Notes: generated by a model not told the origin, from the sequence alone. A DNA stretch of 64,000 bases from CBDCFV01 sp965216425 (GCA_965216425.1 CBDCFV010000006.1:434001-498000), one strand, 5' to 3'. Shown: positions 25,398 through 35,038, numbered from the stretch's first letter. Numbers and translations are program-made.

Positions 25398-27704
25398 ATG
25401 GTTTCTAACATAGTCTTATCCACTCAGGAATTTAACGTAGTGGGCAGTAGGCCCATCCGACATGATGGTGAAGAAAAGGTTACTGGAAGGGCCCGGTACA
25501 GCGCGGACATCAACTTGCCGGGGCTGCTTCAAGCCAAGGTGCTCAGAAGCCCCCACGCCCACGCCCGGATCAAAAGCATTGACGCCAGTAAGGCTTTGGC
25601 GCTGCCCGGAGTAAAGGCGGTGGTGACATCGGCCGACTTTAACCAGCCGACGGGAAGGGTCATAGACTTGGGAGAAGGGGCTATGATCAACCCAAAGTTC
25701 CTCAGCAACAACTGTATGGCTGCCGATAAAGCCCTGTACAGGGGACACGCGGTTGCAGCCGTGGCCGCGACTTCCGCACATATCGCGGAACAGGCTCTGA
25801 AGTTGATTGACGTGGACTACGAGGTTTTGCCCGCCGTGGTTGACGTATTGGAAGCCATGAAGGACGACGCGCCGATCCTCCATGAGCGGCTTGCCAACGC
25901 GACCAACCCCAACATGCGACCCGGCGGCCTCCGGTCTGACGATGACCCCGGCAAGAGCACCAACATCGCCAACCACTTCTTCTTCGAGGCCGGCGACATC
26001 GAGAAGGGATTCGCGGAAGCCGACATCATTGTGGAGCGGGAGTTCCGTACCGAGTCGGTGCATCAAGGCTACATCGAACCCCATGCCGCCACGGCGCTGT
26101 GGGCCGCTGACGGCCACATTACTATCTGGGGTAGCAGCCAGGGGCATTTCAACGTTCGGGACCAGACGGCCAACATCCTGGGCGTCCCGGTTTCCAACAT
26201 CAAGGTAGTCCCCATGGAGATCGGCGGCGGATTCGGCGGCAAGACCCTGGTCTACTTGGAGCCTGTCGCCGCCATGCTGGCGAAGAAGACCGGCCACCCG
26301 GTAAAGGTCGCCATGAGCCGCGCCGATGTTTTCGAGGGCACAGGGCCGACCTCAGGCAGCTACATGAGGGTCAAGCTCGGCGTCAACAAGGAAGGGAAGA
26401 TTACCGCCGCCGATGCCACCTTGGCCTACGAAGCTGGCGGATTCCCTGGATCGCCGATCAATCCGGGCATTCAGTGTATGCTGGCTTCTTACAACATCGC
26501 CAACGGCAAGATAGAAGGCTACGACGTGGTGCTGAACAAACCCAAGACCGCGGCTTACCGCGCCCCCGGCGCACCCGGGTCGGCCTATGCGGTGGAAACC
26601 GTCATCGACGAGATTTGTGAAAAGCTGGGCATGGACCCGCTGGAGTTCCGTATGTTAAACGGGGCCAAAGAGGGTACGCGGCGCTTGACCGGGCCGGTAT
26701 TCCCACGGATCGGGTTTCTGGAGACGGTGCAAGCAGGAATGGACCACGACCACTACTCCGCCAACCTCGAGGGTCCCAACCGGGGCAGGGGCGTTGCCGC
26801 CGGGTTCTGGTTCAACGGCACTGGCCCATCCTCGGCCATAGCCAGCGTAAACGCCGACGGAACAATCAGCTTGGTAGAGGGGTCACCGGACATTGGTGGC
26901 ACCAGGGCCGCAGTCGCGATGCAGTTGGCCGAAGTACTGGGCATCACCGCTGAGGACGTTAACCCGCAGGTCGGGGACACCGACTCCATCGGCTGGACCT
27001 CCATGACCGGCGGCAGCGGGGTTGCCTTCAAGACAGGCTGGGCCTGCTATGAAGCAGCCCAGGACGTTCGTCGACAGATGATTGACCGCGCCGCCCGCAT
27101 TTGGGAAGTCTCGCCCGAGGACGTAGACTATCAGGACGGCGTGATAGCCCACAAGTCGGACCCGGAGCTGAAGATAACCTTCAAGCAGTTAGCTGCCCGT
27201 CTGAACTCCACCGGCGGACCCATCGTAGGGCGCGCCAACGTCGATCCGGGCGGAGCCGGTGCCACCTTCGCGCTGCATATCGTTGACGTGGAAGTGGACC
27301 CGGACACCGGCAAGGTGGATATCCTACGGTATACCGCCCTTCAGGACGCCGGAAAGGCCATCCACCCCAGCTACGTTGAGGGGCAAATCCAGGGCGGAGT
27401 GGTCCAAGGGATAGGTTGGGCCTTGAACGAAGAGTACTTCTATGACAAGGACGGGCACATGGCCAACTCCAGTTTCCTGGACTACCGGATGCCAACCAGC
27501 CTCGATCTGCCGATGATCGATACGGTGATCGTGGAAGTCGCCAACCCCACTCATCCATATGGAGTGAGGGGGGTCGGTGAGGTGCCCATAGTGCCGCCGA
27601 TGGCCGCCATAGCCAATGCCATCTACAACGCCGTAGGCGTGAGGATGACCAACCTCCCCATGTCTCCAGGCGCTGTCCTGGAAGCGCTCTGGGACAAGAA
27701 GTAA
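25398..27704 (+). CDS. Molybdenum hydroxylase large subunit (xanthine dehydrogenase / CO dehydrogenase family)
   Basis: This 768-aa protein is the molybdopterin-binding subunit of a xanthine-dehydrogenase-family enzyme. Motifs include IGGGFGGK (moco binding, about residues 273-280), AYRAPGAPGSAYAVE (about 388-402), QGGVVQGIGWALNEE (about 661-675) and, near the C-terminus, RGVGEVP with the catalytic glutamate. The start at 25398 has GGAGGT ten bases upstream; a longer upstream reading frame lacks homology-like sequence. The usual 2Fe-2S and FAD subunits are not encoded next to it, which is odd: they must lie elsewhere or this is a variant system. The substrate is unknown. It lacks the CO-dehydrogenase AYRCSFR signature, so it is not a form I CO dehydrogenase. 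Confidence 0.88.
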   Translation: MVSNIVLSTQEFNVVGSRPIRHDGEEKVTGRARYSADINLPGLLQAKVLRSPHAHARIKSIDASKALALPGVKAVVTSADFNQPTGRVIDLGEGAMINPKFLSNNCMAADKALYRGHAVAAVAATSAHIAEQALKLIDVDYEVLPAVVDVLEAMKDDAPILHERLANATNPNMRPGGLRSDDDPGKSTNIANHFFFEAGDIEKGFAEADIIVEREFRTESVHQGYIEPHAATALWAADGHITIWGSSQGHFNVRDQTANILGVPVSNIKVVPMEIGGGFGGKTLVYLEPVAAMLAKKTGHPVKVAMSRADVFEGTGPTSGSYMRVKLGVNKEGKITAADATLAYEAGGFPGSPINPGIQCMLASYNIANGKIEGYDVVLNKPKTAAYRAPGAPGSAYAVETVIDEICEKLGMDPLEFRMLNGAKEGTRRLTGPVFPRIGFLETVQAGMDHDHYSANLEGPNRGRGVAAGFWFNGTGPSSAIASVNADGTISLVEGSPDIGGTRAAVAMQLAEVLGITAEDVNPQVGDTDSIGWTSMTGGSGVAFKTGWACYEAAQDVRRQMIDRAARIWEVSPEDVDYQDGVIAHKSDPELKITFKQLAARLNSTGGPIVGRANVDPGGAGATFALHIVDVEVDPDTGKVDILRYTALQDAGKAIHPSYVEGQIQGGVVQGIGWALNEEYFYDKDGHMANSSFLDYRMPTSLDLPMIDTVIVEVANPTHPYGVRGVGEVPIVPPMAAIANAIYNAVGVRMTNLPMSPGAVLEALWDKK

Positions 27705-27729
27705 CCACGGGCACAAGGAAGGATCATCA

Positions 27730-27753
27730 GGGGGAGGGCTTGCGCCCTCCCCC
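27730..27753 (+). terminator. Intrinsic terminator after molybdenum hydroxylase
   Basis: A 10-bp GC-rich stem (GGGGGAGGGC pairing with GCCCTCCCCC) with a 4-base loop TTGC is followed by TTTTCTG. It lies about 25 bases after the stop codon and is a textbook factor-independent terminator on the plus strand. Confidence 0.9.
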
Positions 27754-28005
27754 TTTTCTGAAACCTTCTCTTCCTCGGAAACCCTTCCCGCATCGTCAGC
27801 CTCGACAGGTCCCGAACATGCCATACCATTGGCTATCCTCTAGCAACTTGCAGTATGCTGTTAAGCATCCAACGTCATCGTCCGGTTCGTATTTATATCA
27901 GAAGACACCTTTTCCCACAGACTTGAACTTGGCTGCACAGGGTCAGGGGCGATTCCAATGGCCCCAAGAGAAACTAAAGCGCAACGAGCCGTGGACGGAG
28001 AAAGC

Positions 28006-28614
28006 TTGACCGAAATGAATGACATCCTGACCAGTTGCTGGCGAGGTTGGAGACCCCTTAGGGGAGTTGTCATGGCGGCGGGGTTGTTAGTCATGCTGGC
28101 GGCGTGCGGCGGTGGAACGTCCCCAGATAGCAATAGCGCATCCGTCGGCAATCAAGGTCCGCCGGACGTAGTGGTCGACCTGTACCAAGGCCGGGAACAG
28201 CTTGGGGCCGACAGTGTCAGCATTTCCGACCTTGGAGGAACACCGCTGATCATCAACTTCTGGGCCGGGCTGTGCCCGCCCTGCCGGGCAGAGATGCCCG
28301 ACTTCCAGGAGTTTCATGATGCAAATGCCGGAAGGGTCACCCTACTGGGCATCGACGTCGGGGAGTTCAACGGCCTGGGAGACCAGGAAACGGCCAAGGC
28401 GCTGCTGAAAGAGTTGGACATATCCTATCCCGCCGGGTCCACCGACGACGACAGGGTAATTCCGGGCTACAAGGTTCTGACTATGCCGACTACGGTATTC
28501 ATCGACTCCGGCGGGCAAGTCTTCCGGACTTGGAACGGAGTACTGGATAGGGACACATTGGCGGAAGTGACGGAAGAGATGGCGCAACAGGACCCGGGCG
28601 TGGACAACCGGTAA
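28006..28614 (+). CDS. TlpA/ResA-like thioredoxin lipoprotein
   Basis: This protein of about 202 aa is an extracytoplasmic thiol-disulfide oxidoreductase. A hydrophobic signal ending in the lipobox LAAC (about residues 29-32) predicts a lipid-anchored exported protein. The thioredoxin domain has NFWAGLCPPCRAEMPDF, with the redox pair CPPC, and MPTTVFID with the cis-proline. The start is uncertain: TTG at 28006 has GGAG at good spacing and ATG at 28015 is three codons later. The CcdA-type gene follows 51 bases downstream. CcdA would carry reducing equivalents across the membrane to this protein, for cytochrome c maturation or general disulfide reduction. Confidence 0.85.
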   Translation: MTEMNDILTSCWRGWRPLRGVVMAAGLLVMLAACGGGTSPDSNSASVGNQGPPDVVVDLYQGREQLGADSVSISDLGGTPLIINFWAGLCPPCRAEMPDFQEFHDANAGRVTLLGIDVGEFNGLGDQETAKALLKELDISYPAGSTDDDRVIPGYKVLTMPTTVFIDSGGQVFRTWNGVLDRDTLAEVTEEMAQQDPGVDNR

Positions 28615-28665
28615 CCGCCAAGTAACTGCCTGTACAAAACCCTTCTATCGGGGAGGTCGCTTTCT

Positions 28666-29565
28666 ATGTCGATGTCCAAGAGTTTGTCCATAGCCGCGGA
28701 GGTCCCGTCATTCCTTCGGCGGATTGGATTGCCGGTAATGGTGGCAAGTCTTGCCCTCATCGGCGCGTTCGTCGCCGCAAAGCTCATTGGGAAGGACGAC
28801 GGTATAGACGGCGTCAACGGGTTTGTCGAATCGCTGTCCGGAGGCTCCAGCTCCTTCCTGGGGAACCTTGGGCTGCTGGCGCCCCTTGGGTTCGCGTTTG
28901 CGGCGGGGATGGCTTCCGCTGTCAACCCTTGCGGGTTCGCCATGCTGCCGGCCTACTTGGGTCTTTACTTGGGGTCCGTTCAAGAGGCTCCACCCAAGCG
29001 CCAGTTAGGCAAGGCGTTGCTGGTGGGACTATCCGTTACCGCGGGGTTTGTCGTACTATTCGGCACCGCGGGCGTCATAATCGCCATTGGGGCCAGATCC
29101 GCGGTAGTTGGCATTTTGCCGTGGCTCGGCTTGGGCATCGGTATTATTCTGGCCGTGACCGGTGCTTGGATGGTGGGAGGCGGCAAGCTATACAGCGGGC
29201 TGGCCGCAAGAGCAGCGTCGCGCATCGGCGATCCGAGCCAAGTCAGCCCCAAGGGGTACTTCCTTTTCGGCCTCAGCTACGGCACCGCATCGCTGGGCTG
29301 CACTCTGCCAATCTTCCTGACAGTGGTGGGCACCAGCCTAGCTGTTTCCGACCTTGGGGCCTCTTTCGGGCAGTTCCTGCTCTACGCCCTGGGGATGGGA
29401 CTGGTCATAATGGCGCTTACTCTCGGGCTGGCCGTCGCCAAGGGGGCGATGGTGGGGGCGGTGAGGAGGGCTATGCCCTACGTGCAGCCGGTCGGCGCTT
29501 GGCTGATGGTCATAGCCGGTGCATACATCGTGTTCTACTGGCTGACCCTTGGAGGGTTGTTCTAG
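28666..29565 (+). CDS. ccdA: CcdA/DsbD-type transmembrane thiol-redox protein
   Basis: This 299-aa protein has an N-terminal membrane anchor (about residues 20-45) and a six-helix CcdA core. The two conserved cysteines that relay electrons are visible in AVNPCGFAMLPAYL (about residue 88) and SLGCTLPIFL (about residue 209). It passes reducing power from cytoplasmic thioredoxin to an extracytoplasmic partner, here most likely the TlpA-like lipoprotein encoded just upstream. The extra N-terminal segment with an Asp/Gly/Ser-rich loop makes it about 60 residues longer than minimal CcdA proteins. It is convergent with the large helicase gene, with only 16 bases between stops. Confidence 0.88.
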   Translation: MSMSKSLSIAAEVPSFLRRIGLPVMVASLALIGAFVAAKLIGKDDGIDGVNGFVESLSGGSSSFLGNLGLLAPLGFAFAAGMASAVNPCGFAMLPAYLGLYLGSVQEAPPKRQLGKALLVGLSVTAGFVVLFGTAGVIIAIGARSAVVGILPWLGLGIGIILAVTGAWMVGGGKLYSGLAARAASRIGDPSQVSPKGYFLFGLSYGTASLGCTLPIFLTVVGTSLAVSDLGASFGQFLLYALGMGLVIMALTLGLAVAKGAMVGAVRRAMPYVQPVGAWLMVIAGAYIVFYWLTLGGLF

Positions 29566-29581
29566 GGCAGGGGGCGGCCCT

Positions 29582-32500
29582 TTAGAAAATGGCTACGGGG
29601 TCGCCGATGAGTCCTGCTTCTTTCTCCATGGGGGACCTCCTCAGCAGGGCGGACGCCTTGGCAAGGGTGGCGGGGTCGGCGGAGCACCGGTTGACCAGGG
29701 AGCCGGTCTCCCACGACGCTATGGGGACTCCGTCGCAGAAAACAACCTGGTTCCCCAGCAACGCCGGCACACGCTCCCCCGGCGTCAGAATGCCAACCAA
29801 GTTCAGAGGGTCGCAGGCCGAAACGGCGATCATGTGACCGGCGGCCTCGGTCCTGTTGACCTTGCGCAGCGTCTCCACGGCCTCGGGCAGCGCGAATTGC
29901 TCACCTACAAAACCGGAAACGAAACGCCCGCCCCGTATCTCTCCACGAGCCTCCAACCGGCGAAAGGTCCGCACCAAGTCGCGCCACCGCGGCGCCATCG
30001 GCTCCCGCGCCAAGAGTTCGGGAAACACCACTCCGTACCGTTTAAGGAACTGGAAGGCCTTCGACTCAATGGTCTCCGACATAGGAGCGACCGGTTCCAA
30101 CCTGGACCACCGGCTGTATGCGCCACGCCGGTATGGCCGGGCACGCCTACGAGTGGACGCACGCCTGGGTCGCTGAGGGTTTCCGTTGATGCGGGTCCTG
30201 AGGCTCTCCAAGCTGTCCGACGTAACCCGGCCGGCGGCCGCCAATAGCCACACCGCATCCTCTACATCGGATGGCAGCCTGCGGGTCGCGGCCACAATAT
30301 CCGAAATAAAGCAAGCGCCACGGCGAGACAGGACTTCAAGCACCTCGCCCGCTGCACCAGTGACAGCGTCGCTGCCTTCTTCTGATGGGTCCAGCAGCCA
30401 GTCCAAAGACTCACGGAGGGCAAGGGTTATGGGAGTCACCCGGGACAATGACGTCCGGGTGGGCTTGCCGTCGTAACCGTTGCCGCGTTCGTTATGTTGA
30501 CTGATGCGTCCCCAGACCACTTCACCGCCGACGCAGAGGCGGTCAAGCAAGAAGGGCTGGTAGTCGGTCACCCGGCAGGCAAGCAAGTCCGACTCCACCG
30601 CCCCGGCGGCCGCTTCGAAACCTTGCAGCATTTCGATGACGTCCAACAGGCCGCCCTCGCCGAACACCCTGGAGGAGAGTTCGACATGCTGCCACTCGAA
30701 AAGGAACCGCAAGAAACTTGCTTGGGACACCGGCTCTATGCGTTGCCGCAGCCGTCCTATAGTGCCGCGATGGATGCGAGCCAGGATCCGTCGGTCGCAG
30801 AATTCCGATAGCGCGGCACCCGGCCTGAAACTGCCCCGGAGCACCAGTCCTTCTACCTCCATCCGGACCACTGCTTGTTCCACATCGGAGGGACTCAGGT
30901 CCAGTATTGCCGCCAATTCATGCGTGGTGAACGGCCCCCAACTCTCCACCCATCCCCTTAACAGGGATGAAATGGCGTCCTCTTGGGTCACCGGCGTTCC
31001 TGATATGCCCGTTGTGCCAACGGTGTCGTGGTACGAAGTGTCCGGAAAGGCGGACAGGTATAAAGCCATCCTTTCAGCGGCGACCCAGACCGGCGCACCT
31101 TCCCGGTCGGTCAACCGGAACGCCCGGTTAGCCCGTAGCAACTCTTCGAACCACGTCCTGATGTCTTCCGGATGTGCGTTCCGGCCCCGGCTCAACGCCA
31201 CTTGTTCGGGAATCATCATCAAGCTGAGGAGGGCGTCGTGAAGCTCGTCAGCGTCGCGGATTCGGGGCCAAGCATTGTCCGACTCCTCTTCGATCACGAC
31301 CGGGTCCAAGCTTCCCAAATCCCGGGCGTCATCCGGCAGCGCCCTTCTTAACGACACATTCCGCGCCCGCCGTTCCTCCAATGGGGCATCGTCCAGGAAG
31401 GCGTAGGGCATGGCGTTCAATATCTGGTGGGAGAATACCGAGGGCTGCACCGTGTCCCTGCCGTAGACCTCTATCTCTCCAGACTCTATCGCCGCCAATA
31501 CCTTCTTGTGTCCTTCCAGATCCATAGCCTCGGTCAAGCAATCGCGGATTGTCTCGAATACCAGTGGATGGTCAGGGGGATCTATGGTATCGGTGACCGC
31601 GTTGTCCTGGCACTGGACTTGGGCGGGGAAGACTGCCGCCAACAGGTCGTCAGACCTCATACGCTGCAAAGGCGCGGGGACTCGGCGGCCTCCGGTGTGG
31701 CGCAATAATGCAAGGAAACGGGTGGCGTTCCACCGCCACCGCGTGCCGAATACCGGAGCTTGGAACACGGCCTGAAGCAGCACCTCGTCCACGGTGCGGG
31801 ACGACAGGTAAGTGAAAACATCCGCCACAGGGAATGACAGCGAAGGACCCAACGAGAAGTTCAGACCGTCATCGGTAGCGGACGCTTGCAGTTCGAAGTC
31901 GAAGGTCCGGCAGATGCGTTTTCTGAGGGCCATTCCCCAAGCGCGGTTTATCGCCGCGCCGAACGGGGCGTGGATGACCAACTGCATTCCACCGCTTTCG
32001 TCGAAGAACCGCTCCGCAACCACCCGGCGGGCGGTGGGGACCATTCCCAGCACCCGTTTCCCCTCCAGGATGTAGGCTGTTATCTGGCTTGCGATCTCAA
32101 GCGAGATACCGGCTTCCGCAGCGAGCCACGCAGCAGCTTGGGGTGGGCTGTCCAGCCGCTGGTCCAACTCCTCCCTGATCTGGCTGATTTCTTCAGACAA
32201 CTCCCAAGTCCTGCCGGGAGCCTCGCCAAGCCAGAAAGGTATGGTTGGCGGCTGGCCTTGGGCGTCCTCCACCCGTACACGGCCGCTCTCCACCCGCCGT
32301 ATCTTCCAAGGGGTATTCCCCAACAGGAAAATATCTCCCGCCAAGCTCTCGATGGCGAAGTCCTCGTTTACCGTGCCGACGAACGTATCCTCCGGGTCGG
32401 CGATGACGTCATAGTCGGCGTTGTCCGGGATGGCCCCACCGCTGGTGAGGGCGGCTATGCGCGCGCCGCGGCGGCCCTTCAGAACGTGGTTGACGCCGTC

Positions 32501-33925
32501 GTGGTGGAGGAATGCCCCGTTGCGGCCCTGCCTGGGGGCGAATCCTTGGGACAGCACCTCCACAACCTGGTCGTACTTGTCCTTGGGGAGGTCCCGGTAG
32601 GGGTAGGCGCGACGGCACATTTCGAACAGGCCGTCCTCGCTCCACTCCTCCGCAGAGCAGGACGCCACCATCTGCTGGGCCAAGACGTCAAGAGGCCACG
32701 ACGGGATGCTCAAGGTGTCCAGGACACCGTGTTTCACCGCACGGAGCAGGGCAGCGCACTCCACGAGCTCGTCCCTTGTCAGGGGGTAGAGACGTCCCTT
32801 TGGAGTGCCTCCGACCCGGTGCCCCGACCGACCAACCCGTTGCAGCAGCAACCCGATGGAGCGGGGCGACCCTATCTGGCACACCACGTCAACGTCGCCA
32901 ATGTCGATGCCCAACTCCAAGGATGCGGTGGCTACACACACCTTCACCTGCCCGTACTTCAGACGCTCCTCCGCAGCCAAGCGCGTCTCGCGGGCGAGAC
33001 TGCCATGATGGGCTGCCACCGCCTCTTCGCCCAGCCTTGCCGTGAGTTGGTGGGACACCCGCTCCACCAGGCGCCGGGTATTAACGAACACCAACGTGGT
33101 GCGGTGCTGCTTGATCAACCCGGCGATGGCGTCAATAGTCTGGCCCCAGATTTCGTGGGTTGCGATGGGCCCAAGCTCCTGCGGGGGAATTTCGACAGAC
33201 AAGTCTATTTTCCGGGCCTTGCCCGTGTTGACGATCAAGCAGTCGGGAATCCCTTCAGAGTCAATGTTCTCATTCCCAACCAGGAAACGGGCGACTTCCT
33301 GTATTGGCCGCTGGGTGGCCGAAAGTCCGATGCGGACGACGGGACCGTCGGACAGGGCGCACAAACGCTCCACGGAGAGAGACAGGTGGGAACCACGCTT
33401 GTCGTCAGCGACGGCGTGAATCTCGTCCAGAATGACGGTATGCACGTCTTTCAGGCCCCAGCGTCCGCTTTCCGACGTGAGCAGGATGTACAGCGACTCG
33501 GGCGTGGTGATGAGAATGTGGGGAGGCTGCTTGGCCATGCGGGTGCGTTCCGACTGCTTGGTGTCACCAGTGCGCACCGCCGTGCGGATTTCCGGCAGCG
33601 GCGTTCCCCGTTCTTCCGCCAAAGCCGTTATCTGCTCCAGCGGCTCCGCCAGATTTTTCTGGATGTCGTTGGACAACGCCTTGAGGGGGGAAACGTAGAC
33701 CACTTGAGTAGTCGCGGGCAATTCACCCTGTATGCCCTGCCGCACCAGTTGGTCAATGCAAGTCAAAAAAGCGGCAAGGGTCTTTCCCGAACCGGTGGGG
33801 GCGGAGATGAGGGTGTGGCGGCCCTCGGCAATGGCGGGCCATCCGGCGCTCTGGGCTTCGGTAGGCCCATCAAACCGGCCTTGGAACCATTCCTGAATTA
33901 TTGGATGAAAATAGGGAATCGACAT
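29582..33925 (-). CDS. lhr: Large ATP-dependent helicase, Lhr family
   Basis: This protein of about 1447 aa matches full-length Lhr, a superfamily 2 DNA/RNA helicase linked to DNA repair. Helicase motifs read in order: Walker A SAPTGSGKT (about residues 39-47), DEIH box in VILDEIHAV, LSATQ, VNTRRLVERV, and ATASLELGIDIGDVD with QRVGRSGHR. A winged-helix and Lhr-CORE C-terminal region follow. The remaining roughly 600 residues correspond to the Lhr-CTD, a part that carries uracil glycosylase activity in some homologues; I cannot confirm that here. The ATG at 33925 is chosen because homology-like sequence begins there (MSIPYFHPIIQEWF). No clear ribosome site is seen. Confidence 0.93.
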   Translation of the reverse strand: MSIPYFHPIIQEWFQGRFDGPTEAQSAGWPAIAEGRHTLISAPTGSGKTLAAFLTCIDQLVRQGIQGELPATTQVVYVSPLKALSNDIQKNLAEPLEQITALAEERGTPLPEIRTAVRTGDTKQSERTRMAKQPPHILITTPESLYILLTSESGRWGLKDVHTVILDEIHAVADDKRGSHLSLSVERLCALSDGPVVRIGLSATQRPIQEVARFLVGNENIDSEGIPDCLIVNTGKARKIDLSVEIPPQELGPIATHEIWGQTIDAIAGLIKQHRTTLVFVNTRRLVERVSHQLTARLGEEAVAAHHGSLARETRLAAEERLKYGQVKVCVATASLELGIDIGDVDVVCQIGSPRSIGLLLQRVGRSGHRVGGTPKGRLYPLTRDELVECAALLRAVKHGVLDTLSIPSWPLDVLAQQMVASCSAEEWSEDGLFEMCRRAYPYRDLPKDKYDQVVEVLSQGFAPRQGRNGAFLHHDGVNHVLKGRRGARIAALTSGGAIPDNADYDVIADPEDTFVGTVNEDFAIESLAGDIFLLGNTPWKIRRVESGRVRVEDAQGQPPTIPFWLGEAPGRTWELSEEISQIREELDQRLDSPPQAAAWLAAEAGISLEIASQITAYILEGKRVLGMVPTARRVVAERFFDESGGMQLVIHAPFGAAINRAWGMALRKRICRTFDFELQASATDDGLNFSLGPSLSFPVADVFTYLSSRTVDEVLLQAVFQAPVFGTRWRWNATRFLALLRHTGGRRVPAPLQRMRSDDLLAAVFPAQVQCQDNAVTDTIDPPDHPLVFETIRDCLTEAMDLEGHKKVLAAIESGEIEVYGRDTVQPSVFSHQILNAMPYAFLDDAPLEERRARNVSLRRALPDDARDLGSLDPVVIEEESDNAWPRIRDADELHDALLSLMMIPEQVALSRGRNAHPEDIRTWFEELLRANRAFRLTDREGAPVWVAAERMALYLSAFPDTSYHDTVGTTGISGTPVTQEDAISSLLRGWVESWGPFTTHELAAILDLSPSDVEQAVVRMEVEGLVLRGSFRPGAALSEFCDRRILARIHRGTIGRLRQRIEPVSQASFLRFLFEWQHVELSSRVFGEGGLLDVIEMLQGFEAAAGAVESDLLACRVTDYQPFLLDRLCVGGEVVWGRISQHNERGNGYDGKPTRTSLSRVTPITLALRESLDWLLDPSEEGSDAVTGAAGEVLEVLSRRGACFISDIVAATRRLPSDVEDAVWLLAAAGRVTSDSLESLRTRINGNPQRPRRASTRRRARPYRRGAYSRWSRLEPVAPMSETIESKAFQFLKRYGVVFPELLAREPMAPRWRDLVRTFRRLEARGEIRGGRFVSGFVGEQFALPEAVETLRKVNRTEAAGHMIAVSACDPLNLVGILTPGERVPALLGNQVVFCDGVPIASWETGSLVNRCSADPATLAKASALLRRSPMEKEAGLIGDPVAIF

Positions 33926-34039
33926 GCGGGAAGTGTAGCACAAGGGACCCAAGACAATCCCCGTGCCGCTGTCATGCGGGTGTCCGTCAGATTGCACGGC
34001 AGAGGGCGGAGAGACGCGGGATGGGCTTTTTCAAATTCT

Positions 34040-34069
34040 CGGACATTTTCGGACATTTTCGGACATTCA
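34040..34069. repeat. 10-bp tandem repeat CGGACATT(TT/CA) x3
   Basis: CGGACATTTT, CGGACATTTT and CGGACATTCA run head to tail and are followed by GCTTTGG. The same three-unit array followed by GCTTTGG occurs at 61783-61819, so the two loci share one small dispersed repeat. Confidence 0.8.
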
Positions 34070-34149
34070 GCTTTGGGGAGAAGGGTTGGGCGACTGGAAT
34101 TTTGGGTCATTTTGCCGCTTTTTGGGCGCTGATAGACGGGTTTTGGGTT

Positions 34150-34248
34150 AATTGTCTGAATCAGGATTCTCAGGATTGAAGGATTAACAGGATTAAAGCC
34201 GCCCATGTTGATAGTCCTGAAATCCGAAGAACGCTGAATCAGACAGTT
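34150..34248. mobile_element. Candidate 99-bp inverted-repeat element
   Basis: AATTGTCTGAATCAG (34150-34164) and CTGAATCAGACAGTT (34234-34248) form 15-bp inverted termini with two mismatches. Inside are four GGATT-containing units (about 34163-34196). It is non-coding; only one copy is in the window, so mobility is inferred from shape alone. Confidence 0.5.
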
Positions 34249-34504
34249 GCAGCCTAACCAGTTCTAATCGACCCGGATATTCGTGTCATCGTTCCTCAAA
34301 GGGGCTGGGCGATATTTCCGCCAGGCTGAAAACCACGACGGACAGTTATTATGTTAATAGGGAATTCGGCAGGAAGAAAGGGGCAAGTGTCAGTACATAA
34401 ATTATGACTGGGCGGTGGGGCGGCATCGCATCGGTAGAGAAAAACAGCTATTCAAGATATGATGAGGCTACAAGTAACTCGAGATCAGAATGCAGGAGTA
34501 AACT

Positions 34505-34939
34505 ATGGCTGAATACATACCGTCGACCTCCGATTGGGTGCGTGAGCAGGTGGAGCTTTACGAGGGCACTGAGGGCAAAGAGGGAACGACGCTGCGCGAT
34601 ACCGGATTGCCCGTCATCATCGTGACAAACCGCGGGAACCAGACGGGGGCAATTCGCAAGACACCGCTGATGCGGGTAAAGGACGGCGACAACTACGTGC
34701 TGGTGGGTTCCAAGGGCGGCGCGCCAAAAAACCCGGTGTGGGTGTATAACCTTCGGGCGGACGGCAACGTAGAGATTCAGGATGAGGCTGACGTGTACAC
34801 GATGCGAGTCCGCGAGGTCAAGGATGAGGCGGAACGGGCGCGGTTGTGGGAAGTCTCAGTGGCTGCATTCCCGCCCTACGAGGAATATCAGGGCAGGACG
34901 ACCCGGAAGATTCCGGTGTTCGTTGCTGAGCCAGCGTAA
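34505..34939 (+). CDS. Deazaflavin (F420)-type nitroreductase-family oxidoreductase
   Basis: This 144-aa single-domain split-beta-barrel protein resembles the DDN-like, deazaflavin-dependent nitroreductase family. Visible features are VIIVTNRGNQTGAIRKTPLMRV (first strands, where the family binds the cofactor), VGSKGGAPKNPVWVYNLRA (the hallmark SxGG.P.xPxWxxNL motif, about residues 76-94), and a C-terminal FPPYEEYQGRTTRKIPVF. Members use F420H2 to reduce varied organic compounds, which suggests that the host makes F420. The ATG follows AGGAGTAAACT. It stands alone between a repeat-rich gap and the PaREP1-like gene. Confidence 0.88.
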   Translation: MAEYIPSTSDWVREQVELYEGTEGKEGTTLRDTGLPVIIVTNRGNQTGAIRKTPLMRVKDGDNYVLVGSKGGAPKNPVWVYNLRADGNVEIQDEADVYTMRVREVKDEAERARLWEVSVAAFPPYEEYQGRTTRKIPVFVAEPA

Positions 34940-34978
34940 TGGGGCGACTTTCGGCTAGCTTCCATGAGATAGGCTGGG

Positions 34979-35005
34979 TTGAGGTTCCCGTAGGTAAGCT
35001 ATAAT
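34979..35005 (+). promoter_or_regulatory. Candidate promoter for the PaREP1/Nudix pair
   Basis: A perfect TATAAT (35000-35005) lies 34 bases before the GTG start. The best upstream hexamer is TTGAGG (34979-34984) at a short 15-base spacing, so this is a -10-dominated candidate only. Confidence 0.4.
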
Positions 35006-35038
35006 TCTTGAAGAAATTGACGAGACCGATGGTGAGGA

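Larger units (their letters stand above)
33926..34504. other. 579-base gap with repeats, no gene
   Basis: Two repeat structures occupy this gap: a three-copy 10-bp tandem CGGACATTTT motif (34040-34069) and a candidate inverted-repeat element (34150-34248). The rest, to 34490, shows no protein-coding signal. It contains the upstream regions of both divergent neighbours. Confidence 0.6.

Noticed and set aside
31886..34132. A 748-codon plus-strand reading frame opposite the helicase
   Set aside because: It is a mirror of the lhr codon pattern: the minus-strand protein has all helicase motifs, while this frame has repetitive low-complexity composition and no recognisable domain.
34404..34625. 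A 73-codon frame overlapping the F420-type oxidoreductase
   Set aside because: It is out of frame with the real gene, which has a strong ribosome site and the family motif.
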